Shown: positions 45,407 through 54,841 of the stretch, piece after piece
Layout of the letters: each line of letters begins with the position of its first letter
Numbering within the stretch: position 1 is the stretch's first letter
Assembly: GCA_039805565.1 (NCBI GenBank)
Contig: JBDLTZ010000100.1
Span: forward strand, 4,754-68,753
DNA from: CALJIC01 sp039805565
Lineage (GTDB): Bacteria > Chloroflexota > Chloroflexia > Chloroflexales > Roseiflexaceae
Length of the DNA: 64,000 bases
Reading direction: 5' to 3'
Notes under the pieces: generated by a model
What the model saw: the letters and a program-made list of their open reading frames with translations, nothing else
Told to the model about the DNA's origin: nothing
Databases searched by the model: none
Translations under genes and position numbers: made by a program

Positions 45407-45617
45407 CGCCGCGCCTGCGCTCCTCTTCCGCAGACTCGTGGTCGTGGCTGGGCTGCCCGTCGATGATGAGCAGGATCTCCTCGGTGTCGGGACCGGGCTC
45501 GGGGACGGCGGCGGCACCGGTCATCTGGCGGATGCGGTCGTAGCCGTAGTGCTCCCGTGGCGCGACGGCCCCGTCGTCGTTCACTGGGTGACGTGCGCTG
45601 CCCCGGTCGCTGACCAT
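45399..45617 (-). CDS. Small acidic protein coupled to the transporter gene
   Basis: 72 residues from ATG 45617, with AAGGAGCG 5 bp upstream. It is hydrophilic, with an acidic stretch (PEPGPDTEEILLIIDGQP) and an ending ESAEEERRRGDA. There is no signal peptide, membrane helix or known domain. Its stop overlaps the transporter start by 8 bp, so translation is coupled. It could be a cytoplasmic partner of the RCK_C domains, which is only inference. Confidence 0.55.
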   Translation of the reverse strand: MVSDRGSARHPVNDDGAVAPREHYGYDRIRQMTGAAAVPEPGPDTEEILLIIDGQPSHDHESAEEERRRGDA

Positions 45618-45726
45618 CGTGGCGCTCCTTTTACAGCCCGCCGGTCGCGCGGGCATCGAGCAGGCAATCAAGGCAAGCGGGGTGCCAGGAGCAGCGCGAG
45701 GACGCGGGGCGACGAGGCGGGTTTGG

Positions 45727-46770
45727 CTACCCCGCGACTGCGTGAGCTCGCGGCGCGCCGGCGGTCTCCCCGGGTGCCTGTCGCTGCTGCCGGAAGTAGC
45801 GCCAGGCGAGCAGCGCAGCGCCCACGGAGATCGCGTAGGCAGTCAGGTCAGCCGCATCGAGTGGCCCGCGGCGCCCCACCACATTCCAGCCGCCGCTCGG
45901 AGTGGTTCCTACAGCCATGGGCCGATGCAGATTACCACTGCTCCGCGGCGCGGGCCGGTCCCGGTAGAGGTGCTCGCGGTCGGCCTGCACCGCCATGATC
46001 GCCTCGGCGGCGGCGGGGGCCAGGGCGTAGAACAGCGCAAAGAGGCGCCCGGCGCCGCCGACGATCACCTCGCGCCGCGGCTCCTCGGCCACGCGCACGA
46101 TTGTGGCGGCAGCGCGCTCCACCGGGTAGACTGGCGGGAAGGCCTTGACCTGGCGGCCGGTGTGGTTCGCCGCGCGCTCAAAGATCGGCGTGTCGATCGG
46201 CGAGGGCATCACGGTGCAGACGTGGATGTGCTCCTGGCCCTCCAGCATCAGCTCCTGGCGCAGGCAGCCACCGAGCGCGCGCACAGCGTGCTTGCTCATC
46301 ACGTAGGCACTGGTGTAGGCCTGGGTGATGAGCGAGTCGACCGAGGCGATGTTGATCAGGGTGCCGCGCCCCTGCTGGCGGAAGATCGGCAGCGCGGCCC
46401 GCGCGCCGTGGACGTAGCCAAGCACGTTGATGTCAAACAGGCGCCGGAAGTCCTCCGGCGGCTCCTCGCCGAAGCGCGCGAGCATGTACACCGACGCGTC
46501 GTTCACCCACACGTCGATCCGCCCGAACGCCTCAAGCGCCCGCTGCGCCAGCATCCGTACAGACTGCTCGTCGGAGGTGTCCACCGGCACCGCCAGTGCC
46601 CGCACCCCCATGCGCTCGCACTCCAGCGCCAGCTCGCGCAGCAGCTCCTCGCGCCGTGCCCCCAGCACGAGATGCGCGCCCTTCGCAGCGAACATGCGGG
46701 CGCTCTCACGCCCGATCCCGCTCGATGCACCCGTTATGACAACAACTGCATTCCGTAGGTTCTGAGCCAT
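45727..46770 (-). CDS. Short-chain dehydrogenase/reductase with C-terminal extension
   Basis: 347 residues from ATG 46770, with GGAGGGG upstream. The cofactor motif is VVITGASSGIGRESARMF, the active site is SVDSLI, then YVMSKHAV (Tyr and Lys), and WVNDASVYM replaces the N-N-A-G motif. After the 250-residue core comes a tail with a hydrophobic segment near 310 (LTAYAISVGAALLAWRYF), which may anchor it in the membrane. The substrate is unknown. Confidence 0.85.
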   Translation of the reverse strand: MAQNLRNAVVVITGASSGIGRESARMFAAKGAHLVLGARREELLRELALECERMGVRALAVPVDTSDEQSVRMLAQRALEAFGRIDVWVNDASVYMLARFGEEPPEDFRRLFDINVLGYVHGARAALPIFRQQGRGTLINIASVDSLITQAYTSAYVMSKHAVRALGGCLRQELMLEGQEHIHVCTVMPSPIDTPIFERAANHTGRQVKAFPPVYPVERAAATIVRVAEEPRREVIVGGAGRLFALFYALAPAAAEAIMAVQADREHLYRDRPAPRSSGNLHRPMAVGTTPSGGWNVVGRRGPLDAADLTAYAISVGAALLAWRYFRQQRQAPGETAGAPRAHAVAG

Positions 46771-46842
46771 CCGTCCCCTCCTCATCGCTCTCTTCGCGAG
46801 AGAAGGGGACGCAACTTGTGTGCCAGGGGCGAGGAGTGTGTC

Positions 46843-46978
46843 TTGAGGCGTGAGAGCCGGGGGTGAGGCGTGAGGCGTGAGTCTTGAGGCGTGAGAGCCC
46901 GGGCGCAATCGGTGTAGTACCGCACCAATTGCGCCCCTCGTTCAGCGTTCAGCGTTCAGCGTTCAGCGCTCAGCGCTC
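46843..46978. repeat. Composite heptamer element, copy 3
   Basis: The left arm, 46843-46894, has TGAGGCG-type units and a TGAGAGCC end. The core is a hairpin at 46901-46936 (GGGCGCAAT facing ATTGCGCCC, with GGTG/CACC inside). The right arm, 46941-46975, is four perfect TTCAGCG units and one CTCAGCG. The stop of the large membrane protein (TGA on the minus strand, 46970-46972) lies in the right arm. Confidence 0.8.
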
Positions 46979-49957
46979 CTGATCAACCTGTATCGGGATG
47001 CGGATCACGTCATCCGAGGCGCGGCCGCTCGCCACCGTGAGCGGGAGGCGCTCGAGCGAGGGCCAGCGATACATCCCGACCGCCAGGGTGTAGGGCCCGG
47101 GCGGCAGCCCCTCGGGGAGCCGGACACGCCGCACATCCAGCACCAGATCACCCTCGCGCCACTGCGTCGTCGGGAGGATGCCGGTGGCGGGAGGGCCATC
47201 CCCCTGCGCCACACGTTCGCCGCGCGAGTCCAGCACGTGCACCAGCACGCTCCGCTCGTCGAGCGCCTCGCGCACGCACTGCCACCAGAGCGCGACCAGA
47301 ACCTCGCCGCCGGGCGCGGGCGCCTCGGTCAGCAGCGTGTAGCCTTGGAGCCGCACGTCGTCAGCCACCCACGCGTCCGCCCGCGTCGCGGGGCGCTCGA
47401 CGCTCGCCGCCAGCAGCGAGGTGTCATCGACCCACTCGACGCGCACGCTGCCGTCCCGCTCAACGCGGAACTGAAAGATATCCGCGGGCGGGAGCAGTGG
47501 CAAGGCCTCGGCGCCCACGTAGAACCGGCCCGTGTACGTGCCCGGGCGCAGACCTCCGAAGTGCACGCCGATCGGCAACTGCGCACCGCCGCTATCTACC
47601 GCCGATGCAGCGCCGGTCTGGAGGTTCAGCGTTAGCACCAGCTCCTGGGCGTCCTGACGCGGACTCAGCGTCGCGCCGTACCAGCCGTACTGAACGCCAA
47701 CATCAGTGTCCCAAACATCGAGCGAGACCACCAGGGGACCGCTGTCCGGCAGCAGCGTCTCGATGCGGGCCGTGACGGACGAGCCCTGGGCGTCTGCCAC
47801 TGCTCGCGCCACGATCCCGGCGTGGTCGCCGTCTTCCTGGGCCAGAGCATCCGGCGCGGGCTCGGCGAGAGTCAGGTAGCGCACGAGCAGCGGCTCCCCA
47901 CCGACGTTTCGCAGCGTGAGCAGGCCCGGGGTCGCGTAATCGCCAAGGTGCAGAGCGGTGACTCCAGGCGCGAGCGAGGAGACCCGGCCATCGATCTCGA
48001 TGGCGCTCGCCCGCAGCGTAGCGACCGAGATCGTAGCGGAGCGAGGCTGGCCACCGGCGAGATCGGCGGGGGCGAAGGCAACGTCATCCGCCCCGAGGGA
48101 GAGCGCGAGCGTCTGGCCAGGCGGTAGCGTCTGGTCAAGCCGCAGGTGGGCTCTGGTGCGCTCGGGGCGGCGGTAGAGCGCAAACGACCCACCGCGCCAG
48201 ATCGCGTCGTGGAAGCCCCACGGCTCGGGCTCCTCAGAGGCGTACAGCAGACCAAACTCCCCGATCTCCCCCGACTCACCGGCCTGGGAGGAGGCGTAGC
48301 CCGTGCGGACGCGCCCGATCACCCGCGCGTGGTCCAGCAAGTAGGCGGCGAGCCCGGCCGAGACCCCCTGGGCGCGCGGGTCGGATGTCATTGTGACGGT
48401 GCTGCCAGCAGGGACAAGCTCGCGCAGCGCCATCAGCGCTGGGAGCTCGCGGTCGAACAGACCCGGCCGCCCCCAGTGGTCGTGCACGATGCGCGCCTGG
48501 CTTACGGTGAGCAGCACACAGATGAGCGCGGCCGGGGCGAGGACGAGCGGGCGCCACCGGGGGCGAAGGTACTGCCACAAGCCCTGGGCGCCGGCGGCGG
48601 CCAGCCCGAGGAACACCCACCCCGCGTAGGCGCCTGTCTTCATGTAGGCGTAGGGGTAGGCGCGGACGTAGCGCAGCCAGAGGAGCACCGCGAGCGTCGC
48701 GAGAGCCATGCCGAGCCAGCGATCGCGCCGTGGCCCGAGCGCCAGTCCGGCCAGCGCCAGCCCCCCGGCGACGACAGCGCCCAGGAGCTGGAGCAGGCTG
48801 GGGGCCTCGGCCGCGCCGCGCGAGAACGGCGTTAGCCCGAGGGTGTCCGCAGCGCTGATGAAATGGAAGACGCCCAGGGTGGTGAGCTGCTCGCCGTAGC
48901 GGAAGTTGAACCCCTGCGTGTAGTCGACCAGCGTCGGGGCGGCCAGCAGCAGTGTGAGCACGACAAGCAGGGAGGCGGCGCCGGCGAGCCGCAGCGCGTC
49001 GGCACGTCGTTCGATCAGTGTGGCTACACCGATCCCGGCGGCGAGCGGCGCGAACAGCGTCAGCGCGGGGTAGTAGGTCACCGGCAGCGCCGCCAGCGCC
49101 ACAGTCGCCGGCAGCAGGCCAGGAATCGACGCGGCCCGGCGCTCCACCAGGTCCTCCACCGCCGATGCCCCGAGCGCCAGCCCGAGCGGGATCAGCGGCC
49201 AGGCGGCGAGCTGCATCCCGAAGTTGAAGTACGAGACCCACAGCAGCAGGGCGCTCGCGCTCGCGAAGAATGCGCCCAGGAGCGCCGGCAGCCGCCCCAG
49301 GCCGAGCGTGGTGCGGAGCAGCAGGAAGACGGCCAGCACGCCGAGGGCGCGCAGCCAGGCCAGCAGCGGCGCGAAGCTCACCAGGGCATCGGCGCGCGCC
49401 AGGAGGTTCACCGACCCATGCCATACGCTGAAGCCCAGCGTCAGCCCGATCGCCGGCGGCCGGGCGTTGATGTCACGCAGTGGGTTCTCCGGGGCTGTGG
49501 CGATGGCCGAGACCGGCCCGCGCTCGAGGTAGCGCGCTGTGGGCAGATAGTTCTCGGTATCCCACCCAGCGCCGACTATCGCGCTGTGCCCGTAGTTCAG
49601 CAGCGGGGCCACGCCAACGATGAGTGTGAGCAGCAGCAGCATCAGCAGCGGCAGAAGCTCCGGAAGCGTGGCCGATGGAAAGCTCGCGCGCCTGCGCCAG
49701 GCCGCAACGTTCAGCGCACCGGTCACGCTGATCAGTACCACCAGCGCCGGCCCGAGGCCGCTAACGGTGCGGACGGCCCAGTAGCCGACCACGACCACGA
49801 GCGCGTAGCCGACGAGCGGCGCGAACAGGTCTGCGTAGGGGCGGAGCGGCGCGGGGAGAGCCAGGCGGGAGAGACCCCAGCCGCACCAGGCGGCGAGGGC
49901 GGTCGCCACGACAAGGATGGCGGAGAGCTGCAACGCGAAGGAGACGTACGTGGTCAT
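46970..49957 (-). CDS. Large polytopic membrane protein, glycosyltransferase-39-like layout
   Basis: 995 residues from ATG 49957, with GGAAAG 8 bp upstream. Residues 1-510 hold about twelve membrane helices with a long loop (GWDTENYLPTARYLERGPVS). That layout suggests a GT-C-fold glycosyltransferase, but no D-D or D-x-E active-site motif is sure. Residues 520-995 are soluble and beta-rich, probably outside the membrane, ending in jelly-roll-like segments (LVLDVRRVRLPEGLPPGPYT). I do not recognise the exact family. The last residue codon abuts a heptamer array. Confidence 0.75.
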   Translation of the reverse strand: MTTYVSFALQLSAILVVATALAAWCGWGLSRLALPAPLRPYADLFAPLVGYALVVVVGYWAVRTVSGLGPALVVLISVTGALNVAAWRRRASFPSATLPELLPLLMLLLLTLIVGVAPLLNYGHSAIVGAGWDTENYLPTARYLERGPVSAIATAPENPLRDINARPPAIGLTLGFSVWHGSVNLLARADALVSFAPLLAWLRALGVLAVFLLLRTTLGLGRLPALLGAFFASASALLLWVSYFNFGMQLAAWPLIPLGLALGASAVEDLVERRAASIPGLLPATVALAALPVTYYPALTLFAPLAAGIGVATLIERRADALRLAGAASLLVVLTLLLAAPTLVDYTQGFNFRYGEQLTTLGVFHFISAADTLGLTPFSRGAAEAPSLLQLLGAVVAGGLALAGLALGPRRDRWLGMALATLAVLLWLRYVRAYPYAYMKTGAYAGWVFLGLAAAGAQGLWQYLRPRWRPLVLAPAALICVLLTVSQARIVHDHWGRPGLFDRELPALMALRELVPAGSTVTMTSDPRAQGVSAGLAAYLLDHARVIGRVRTGYASSQAGESGEIGEFGLLYASEEPEPWGFHDAIWRGGSFALYRRPERTRAHLRLDQTLPPGQTLALSLGADDVAFAPADLAGGQPRSATISVATLRASAIEIDGRVSSLAPGVTALHLGDYATPGLLTLRNVGGEPLLVRYLTLAEPAPDALAQEDGDHAGIVARAVADAQGSSVTARIETLLPDSGPLVVSLDVWDTDVGVQYGWYGATLSPRQDAQELVLTLNLQTGAASAVDSGGAQLPIGVHFGGLRPGTYTGRFYVGAEALPLLPPADIFQFRVERDGSVRVEWVDDTSLLAASVERPATRADAWVADDVRLQGYTLLTEAPAPGGEVLVALWWQCVREALDERSVLVHVLDSRGERVAQGDGPPATGILPTTQWREGDLVLDVRRVRLPEGLPPGPYTLAVGMYRWPSLERLPLTVASGRASDDVIRIPIQVDQER

Positions 49958-50049
49958 TGGCGTGCTTTCCGCCACACAGCAATTCGCCCGGCGATCCCGG
50001 GCGTATGTGGCGGAAGGGCGGCGCGCGCTACCCCAACACCAGCCTCGCG

Positions 50050-50120
50050 GCAGTCACTATGCGGCGTTATGTCTTAATGTTCTATTTACATGTTTACATA
50101 TTTTTGATCTCTTTGTCAAG
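50050..50120. promoter_or_regulatory. AT-rich island between divergent genes
   Basis: Within 65-70% G+C DNA, 50065-50115 is mostly A and T and has a TTTACATG/TTTACATA direct repeat. It lies between the divergent membrane-protein and APH-like genes and is a likely promoter or regulator region. Confidence 0.4.
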
Positions 50121-50144
50121 CGGTGTCACCGGCGCCGCTCAGAC

Positions 50145-50153
50145 TGCTATACT
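50145..50153 (+). promoter_or_regulatory. Extended -10 promoter of the APH-CPT gene pair
   Basis: TGCTATACT lies 41 bp upstream of ATG 50194. It has the same extended -10 form as at 8193-8201 and 42743-42751. No clear -35. Confidence 0.5.
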
Positions 50154-50193
50154 TTGGTAGTAGAAGCCGGCGCGCAGGACCTGGCGGGAGCAG

Positions 50194-51111
50194 ATGATAT
50201 CAGCGGTAGATGACAAACTGTTCGGGCAGCTGCTGCGGCGCATCGACCCAGCGCTCCGCCTGCTGCGCGCGTGGCCGCTCGCGGGCGGAGTCTCGGCTCA
50301 GGTGATGGGGATCGAGTACATCACCGCCGATGGCTGCACCGGTCGGCTCGTCGTCCGGCGCCACGGCGATGCGGACCGCGCCCGCAACCCACGCATCGCC
50401 GCCGACGAGTACGCGCTCCTCCAGCGGCTGCACGCTGCCGGCCTGGCCGTGCCGGCGCCGCGCCACCTCGATGAGTCCGGCGAGCTCTTTCCCGACCCGG
50501 TCCTGGTTATCGAGCACGTCGAGGGGACGAGCGACTTCGCCGCCACCCCGGGCCAGATCGCGCAGCTCGCCGCGCAGCTCGCGGCCATCCACGGGCTCGA
50601 CGTCGCGCGCCTCGACGTGGCCTTCCTCCCACGCCAGGCCGAGATTGTTGCCCGGCAGCTGCGGGCGCGCCCGGCGAGCACGCACCTGCAGACGGTCGAG
50701 GGCCGCGTGTGGGACCTGCTCGAGAGGGCCTGGCCGGTGGTGCAGCGCAATCCGCCCGCGCTGCTGCACGGCGACTACTGGCCGGGGAACATGCTCTGGC
50801 GCGACGGACGACTGGCCGCGGTGATCGACTGGGAGGACGCGGCGGTGGGAGACCCGCTCGCCGACGTCGCGAACTGCCGGCTAGAGCTGTTGTGGGCGGG
50901 CGGCGCCGAGGCGGCGGAGCTGTTCACACGGCACTACTGCTCGCTGGCGCCGCTCGACACCGCCGAGCTCCCCTACTGGGAGCTCTGCGCGGCGCTGCGG
51001 CCGCTGCGAAACATGAGCTCCTGGGGCCTCGACGCGGAGGCCGAGCGGGCGATGCGCGCCGCACTGGAAATGTGCGTGTTGCAGGCTCTCGCGCGGCTGG
51101 GCGCGGAGTGA
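50194..51111 (+). CDS. Phosphotransferase, APH family
   Basis: 305 residues from ATG 50194. The catalytic loop LLHGDYWPGNMLW (H-G-D-x-x-x-x-N) and the metal site VIDWEDAAVGDPLADVA are complete, so an active small-molecule kinase is expected. The N-lobe has RLVVRRHG with the ATP Lys replaced by Arg. It lies 18 bp before a second kinase-like gene, probably on one transcript. A role in drug resistance is possible but not shown. Confidence 0.85.
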   Translation: MISAVDDKLFGQLLRRIDPALRLLRAWPLAGGVSAQVMGIEYITADGCTGRLVVRRHGDADRARNPRIAADEYALLQRLHAAGLAVPAPRHLDESGELFPDPVLVIEHVEGTSDFAATPGQIAQLAAQLAAIHGLDVARLDVAFLPRQAEIVARQLRARPASTHLQTVEGRVWDLLERAWPVVQRNPPALLHGDYWPGNMLWRDGRLAAVIDWEDAAVGDPLADVANCRLELLWAGGAEAAELFTRHYCSLAPLDTAELPYWELCAALRPLRNMSSWGLDAEAERAMRAALEMCVLQALARLGAE

Positions 51112-51129
51112 GCACAAGGAGACAGCAGC

Positions 51130-51747
51130 ATGGAGCAGTCGTTCGAGCCAGGCCAGATCATCATTCTGAACGGCGCCCCCCGCTCGGGTAAGTCCAGCAT
51201 CGCCGCCGCCATCCAGGAGACCTTCGACGGCCTCTGGATGAACCTGGGAGTCGACCGCTTCATGCAGATGACGCCGGCGCGCTACCACCCCGGGATCGGG
51301 CTGCGCCCCGGCGGCGAGCGCCCGGACCTCGAGCCGCTCGTGGCGAGGCTGTACGCCGCGATGTACGAGTCGATCGCCGCCCACAGCCGCCTCGGGCTAA
51401 ACGTGGTGGTCGACGTGGGCCACCACGACTCCTACGCCATCCCGCGCGGCATCCTCCCAGCGTGTGCCCGCCGGCTGCGCGGCCTCCCGGCGCTCCTCGT
51501 GGGGGTGCGCTGCCCGCTCGAGGCCATCCTGGAGCGCCGCCGCAGCAGCGGCTACCTCGCGGGCCAGGCGGGCGACGAGGCGGTGCCCCCGCCCATCCTC
51601 CGCTGGCAGCACGAGGTCCACATCCCCGGCATCTACGACCTGGAGGTTGACACTAGCGTGCTGAGCCCCCAGCAGTGCGCCGAGCGCATTCGCCGCCACC
51701 TCGCCGAGGGCCCCGCGCCCGCCGCGCTCGTGAGGCTTGAGGCTTGA
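51130..51747 (+). CDS. Chloramphenicol phosphotransferase-like kinase
   Basis: 205 residues from ATG 51130, with AAGGAGAC upstream. Walker A is IILNGAPRSGKSSIAAAIQE. WMNLGVDRFMQMTP holds the Asp that acts as the base in the Streptomyces enzyme, with VGVRCPLEAILERR and VHIPGIYDLEVDTS as later landmarks. CPT-like proteins phosphorylate small hydroxyl compounds. The substrate here is not known. The stop TGA is part of a heptamer array, so the tail VRLEA is repeat-coded. Confidence 0.8.
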   Translation: MEQSFEPGQIIILNGAPRSGKSSIAAAIQETFDGLWMNLGVDRFMQMTPARYHPGIGLRPGGERPDLEPLVARLYAAMYESIAAHSRLGLNVVVDVGHHDSYAIPRGILPACARRLRGLPALLVGVRCPLEAILERRRSSGYLAGQAGDEAVPPPILRWQHEVHIPGIYDLEVDTSVLSPQQCAERIRRHLAEGPAPAALVRLEA

Positions 51748-51925
51748 GGCGTGAGGCGTGAGAGCCGGGGACCGATGCTCTTGAGGCGTGAGGCGTGAGA
51801 GCCGGGGGTGAGTTGAATCGTGAGGCGTGAGAGCCGGGAAGTGATCGGTGCTGTGCAGCTTCGATCGCTTCCTGGCTCTTCAGCGTTCAGCGTTCAGCGT
51901 TCAGCGTTCCGCAGTCAGCGTTCCG
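51730..51925. repeat. Composite heptamer element, copy 4
   Basis: The left arm, 51730-51829, has runs of GTGAGGC/TTGAGGC units with AGAGCCGGGG spacers. The core, 51830-51879, is an imperfect palindrome from AGAGCC to GGCTCT, nearly identical to the reverse complement of 20913-20963. The right arm, about 51880-51906, is TTCAGCG units, running into TTCCGCA variants to 51925. It lies between convergent genes, and both end at a TGA coded by a unit. Confidence 0.85.
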
Positions 51926-52985
51926 CGGTCAGGTGTGCCGCCAGCAGTGCGTCGAACTCCGCCGGCTTCTCGATATAGGGCGTATGGCCGCACTCCGCGA
52001 ACACCTCCTCGCGGTACGTACCGCCTGCCTCGCGGTAGCGCTCCAGCACGAAGCGCACCTGGCCCACCATCGGCTGCGGCGGATGGATCTCCGCACCCGG
52101 CCACCCGGGCACCGCGCCGATCTGGCCCAGGAAGCCGAGGTCGAACAGCGACGTGTCCGACACAATCTGGTCGTCGGCGCCGCGCACCCAAAGCACCGGC
52201 GGCTTGTGCGCCGCGCCCACAAAGCGCGCCACCACGTCGCCCGCGTACTTCGGCGAGATCGCGTTGATCGGCCCGAGCACGCCCGGCGCCGCCCCCGGCC
52301 AGTTCGCGGAGGGCGTCATGTCGCCCGGGTACTTGTCCGGCCCAACCTTCTCTCTGAGCATGGACGAGAGCAGCTCTTCCTCGCGCGCCGATACGAACGG
52401 CGACTTCCAGTAGAAGCTGTTCATCACCACGCGTGGCGAGGCCAGGCCGTGCTCTGTACCGCGGTAGCCCTCCCCCATAAGACGCGCGAACTCCGGGTTC
52501 ACCGTGCCGCCGCCCGACGCCCCAAAATCCTCGTAGGTCGGCGTCCCCTCCACATCGCGCGTGCCGCCGAAGCCGAACGGCGAGCTCGGGGCCGCGAGTG
52601 TGACGCTGAGGATGGCCTGCCCGGCCGCGGGGACCAGGCCGAACAGCACCGAGCCGCCGAGCGAGTGCCCGACGACGTGGTAGTGCGAGAGGCCCAGCGT
52701 CGCCACAAGCGCCAGCAGGTCGTCCACCCAGTCGCCGACACCGCGCGTAGCGTCCACCAGCGCATCCTCAGTGTCGCCGTAGCCGCGTAGGTCCGGCGCG
52801 ACGCCGCGAAAGCCAGGAGGAAGGCGCAGCATCGTCTCTTCCCAGAAGGTCGCCGAGGAGGCGTTGCCGTGGACGAACAGCACCGGGGTGCCGTCCTCAG
52901 GGCCGCTGAGCAGCACATGGGTCCGGAGGCGAGGCGTGTCGATCATCCGTGAGGTGATGCCGGGTAGCGTGGGGATGGTACTCAC
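51915..52985 (-). CDS. Alpha/beta hydrolase
   Basis: 356 residues from GTG 52985, with AAGGAGC upstream. The oxyanion segment is VLFVHGNASSATFW, the nucleophile elbow is VVGHSLGGSV (Ser), and the late His lies in AECGHTPYIEKP. The closest look is to haloalkane-dehalogenase or epoxide-hydrolase-like esterases, with a long cap domain. The substrate is unknown. Its last codons fall in the heptamer element. Confidence 0.87.
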   Translation of the reverse strand: MSTIPTLPGITSRMIDTPRLRTHVLLSGPEDGTPVLFVHGNASSATFWEETMLRLPPGFRGVAPDLRGYGDTEDALVDATRGVGDWVDDLLALVATLGLSHYHVVGHSLGGSVLFGLVPAAGQAILSVTLAAPSSPFGFGGTRDVEGTPTYEDFGASGGGTVNPEFARLMGEGYRGTEHGLASPRVVMNSFYWKSPFVSAREEELLSSMLREKVGPDKYPGDMTPSANWPGAAPGVLGPINAISPKYAGDVVARFVGAAHKPPVLWVRGADDQIVSDTSLFDLGFLGQIGAVPGWPGAEIHPPQPMVGQVRFVLERYREAGGTYREEVFAECGHTPYIEKPAEFDALLAAHLTAER

Positions 52986-53102
52986 TCGGTGCTCCTTCAG
53001 TGTGAACGGATCGGGGCTTCAGTAGTATGTAGGCACGAAGTGCAACGTGCAACTTCCACGGGTAGGCCGATTGATGCTGGAACAGATCTCCCTCTTGATG
53101 TT

Positions 53103-54635
53103 TCACTTCCCGTAGCGCTCTCGCAGCTCCTGCTTGTCCACCTTGCCGGCTGCGGTCTTGGGCAGCGACGGGGTGAACACGACCGCGCGGGGGATCTTGT
53201 AGCGCGCCAGCCGCTCGCGGCAGAACCCGAGCAGGTCGTCGGCGTCAAGCACAGCCTCGGGGAGTGCCGCCACCACCGCCAGACCCACCTCACCCCACTT
53301 CGGGTCCGGCACGCCCACGACCGCCGCCTCGGCCACGGCTGGGTGGGACGCCAGGACGCTCTCGATCTCCGCCGGGTAGATGTTCTCTCCGCCAGAGATG
53401 ATCACGTCCTTCAGGCGCCCGACGATCGTGTAGCAGCCATCCTCATCGGAGCGCGCCAGGTCGCCGGTGTGCAGCCAGCCGCCCACGATCGCCCGGGCCG
53501 TCTCCTCAGGGCGGCGCCAGTAGCCGGCGCAGACGTGCGGGCCGCGGACGTGAAGCTCGCCGACCTCGCCCGGCGCGCACGGCCGCCCCTCGGCATCCAT
53601 CACTCGCGCATCGATGTGCATGAGCGGGTAGCCGACGGCCCCGGGCTTGCGCCGCAGCTCCTCGGAGGGCAGCCAGAAGGTGTTCGGGCCGGCCTCGGTG
53701 AGCCCGTAGCCCAGCTTGAAGTCCACCCCACGCGCCCAGAACGCCTCGCGCACCGGGTCGGGGCAGGGCGCGCCGCCGCTGATCACCAGCTTGAGGCACG
53801 CGAAGTCGGCCGTGGCCCAGCGCGGGTGCTGCTGCAGCGCCACGAACATCGTCGGCACGCCGAAGAACAGCGTCACGCCCGCGCCCTCGAGCAGATCGTA
53901 CACCTGCTCCGGGTCGAAGCCGCGGCAGACGACCGACGCTCCCCCGGCGTAGACCAGCGGCGCGGTGAAGACGTTCAGGCCGCCGGTGTGGAACAGCGGC
54001 GCGTTGAGGATCGCCACGTCGTCCTGACACAGGCCCCAGCTCGTGACCGTGTTGACGGCGTTCCAGGTGATGTTGCCGTGGGTCAGCAGCGCGCCCTTCG
54101 GCAGCCCGGTAGTGCCGCCAGTGTAGCAGATCACCCACGGGTCATCCCAGGAGAGCTCGACGGGCGGCGGCGGGGTGTCGGGAAGCCGCTCGCGCTCGGC
54201 GAGCAGGAGGTCATCGGGGCTGACGCGGGCGGCTTCGTCCAGCGCCAGGTAGCGGCCCACCGGCGCGCCGGCCTCGCGCAGCGCGGCGACCTGCGCGGCA
54301 AAAGCCGGGCCGTAGACCAGCGCGGCGGGAGTGGCGTCGGCAACCAGCGCGGCGAGCTCGTGGGCCGTGAGCCGCCAGTTGAGGGTCTGGAGCACGGCGC
54401 CGAGCTTGCCACAGGCGAACCAGAGGTCCAGGTAGGGGACGCAGTTGTGTGCGAGCACGGCCACGCGGTCGCCGCGGCTCACGCCGAGACGCTCGCGGAG
54501 CAGGTGGGCGGTGCGGTTAGCGGCGACGTCCCAGGCGCGGTACGAGATTGCCCGGCCGCCATCGGTCTCGTCGATCAGGGCGGTCCGTGAGGGGGAGAGC
54601 CGGGCGCGCCGCCCGAGCCAGTCGCCGATCAGCAT
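53103..54635 (-). CDS. AMP-dependent acyl-CoA synthetase
   Basis: 510 residues from ATG 54635. The P-loop is CYTGGTTGLPKGALLTHGN. GYGLTEAGPN is the adenylate motif, and TGDLARSDEDG and DVIISGGENIYPAEIESVLA form the hinge. The C-terminal Lys is in PKTAAGKVDKQEL. It activates a carboxylic acid as acyl-AMP and passes it to CoA. It is of medium- or long-chain fatty-acid type, but chain length is not told by motifs. Confidence 0.92.
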   Translation of the reverse strand: MLIGDWLGRRARLSPSRTALIDETDGGRAISYRAWDVAANRTAHLLRERLGVSRGDRVAVLAHNCVPYLDLWFACGKLGAVLQTLNWRLTAHELAALVADATPAALVYGPAFAAQVAALREAGAPVGRYLALDEAARVSPDDLLLAERERLPDTPPPPVELSWDDPWVICYTGGTTGLPKGALLTHGNITWNAVNTVTSWGLCQDDVAILNAPLFHTGGLNVFTAPLVYAGGASVVCRGFDPEQVYDLLEGAGVTLFFGVPTMFVALQQHPRWATADFACLKLVISGGAPCPDPVREAFWARGVDFKLGYGLTEAGPNTFWLPSEELRRKPGAVGYPLMHIDARVMDAEGRPCAPGEVGELHVRGPHVCAGYWRRPEETARAIVGGWLHTGDLARSDEDGCYTIVGRLKDVIISGGENIYPAEIESVLASHPAVAEAAVVGVPDPKWGEVGLAVVAALPEAVLDADDLLGFCRERLARYKIPRAVVFTPSLPKTAAGKVDKQELRERYGK

Positions 54636-54841
54636 GGGTCCTCACTCGCATCGCCGGGGAGGCGGCGGCAGCGTCCTTGAGATGTGCGACACGCGGTACG
54701 GCAATGCTAGCGGAGCCAGTTACATTCGAGTAACAGGGCATCGGCGGCCAGCGCGTACCAGGCGCCCGTGGCCGAATACGTGCTGATATCAAAGTTGGAG
54801 GAGCACGCACCGAGATGCCGCGCATAGCAGGGAGACACCAC

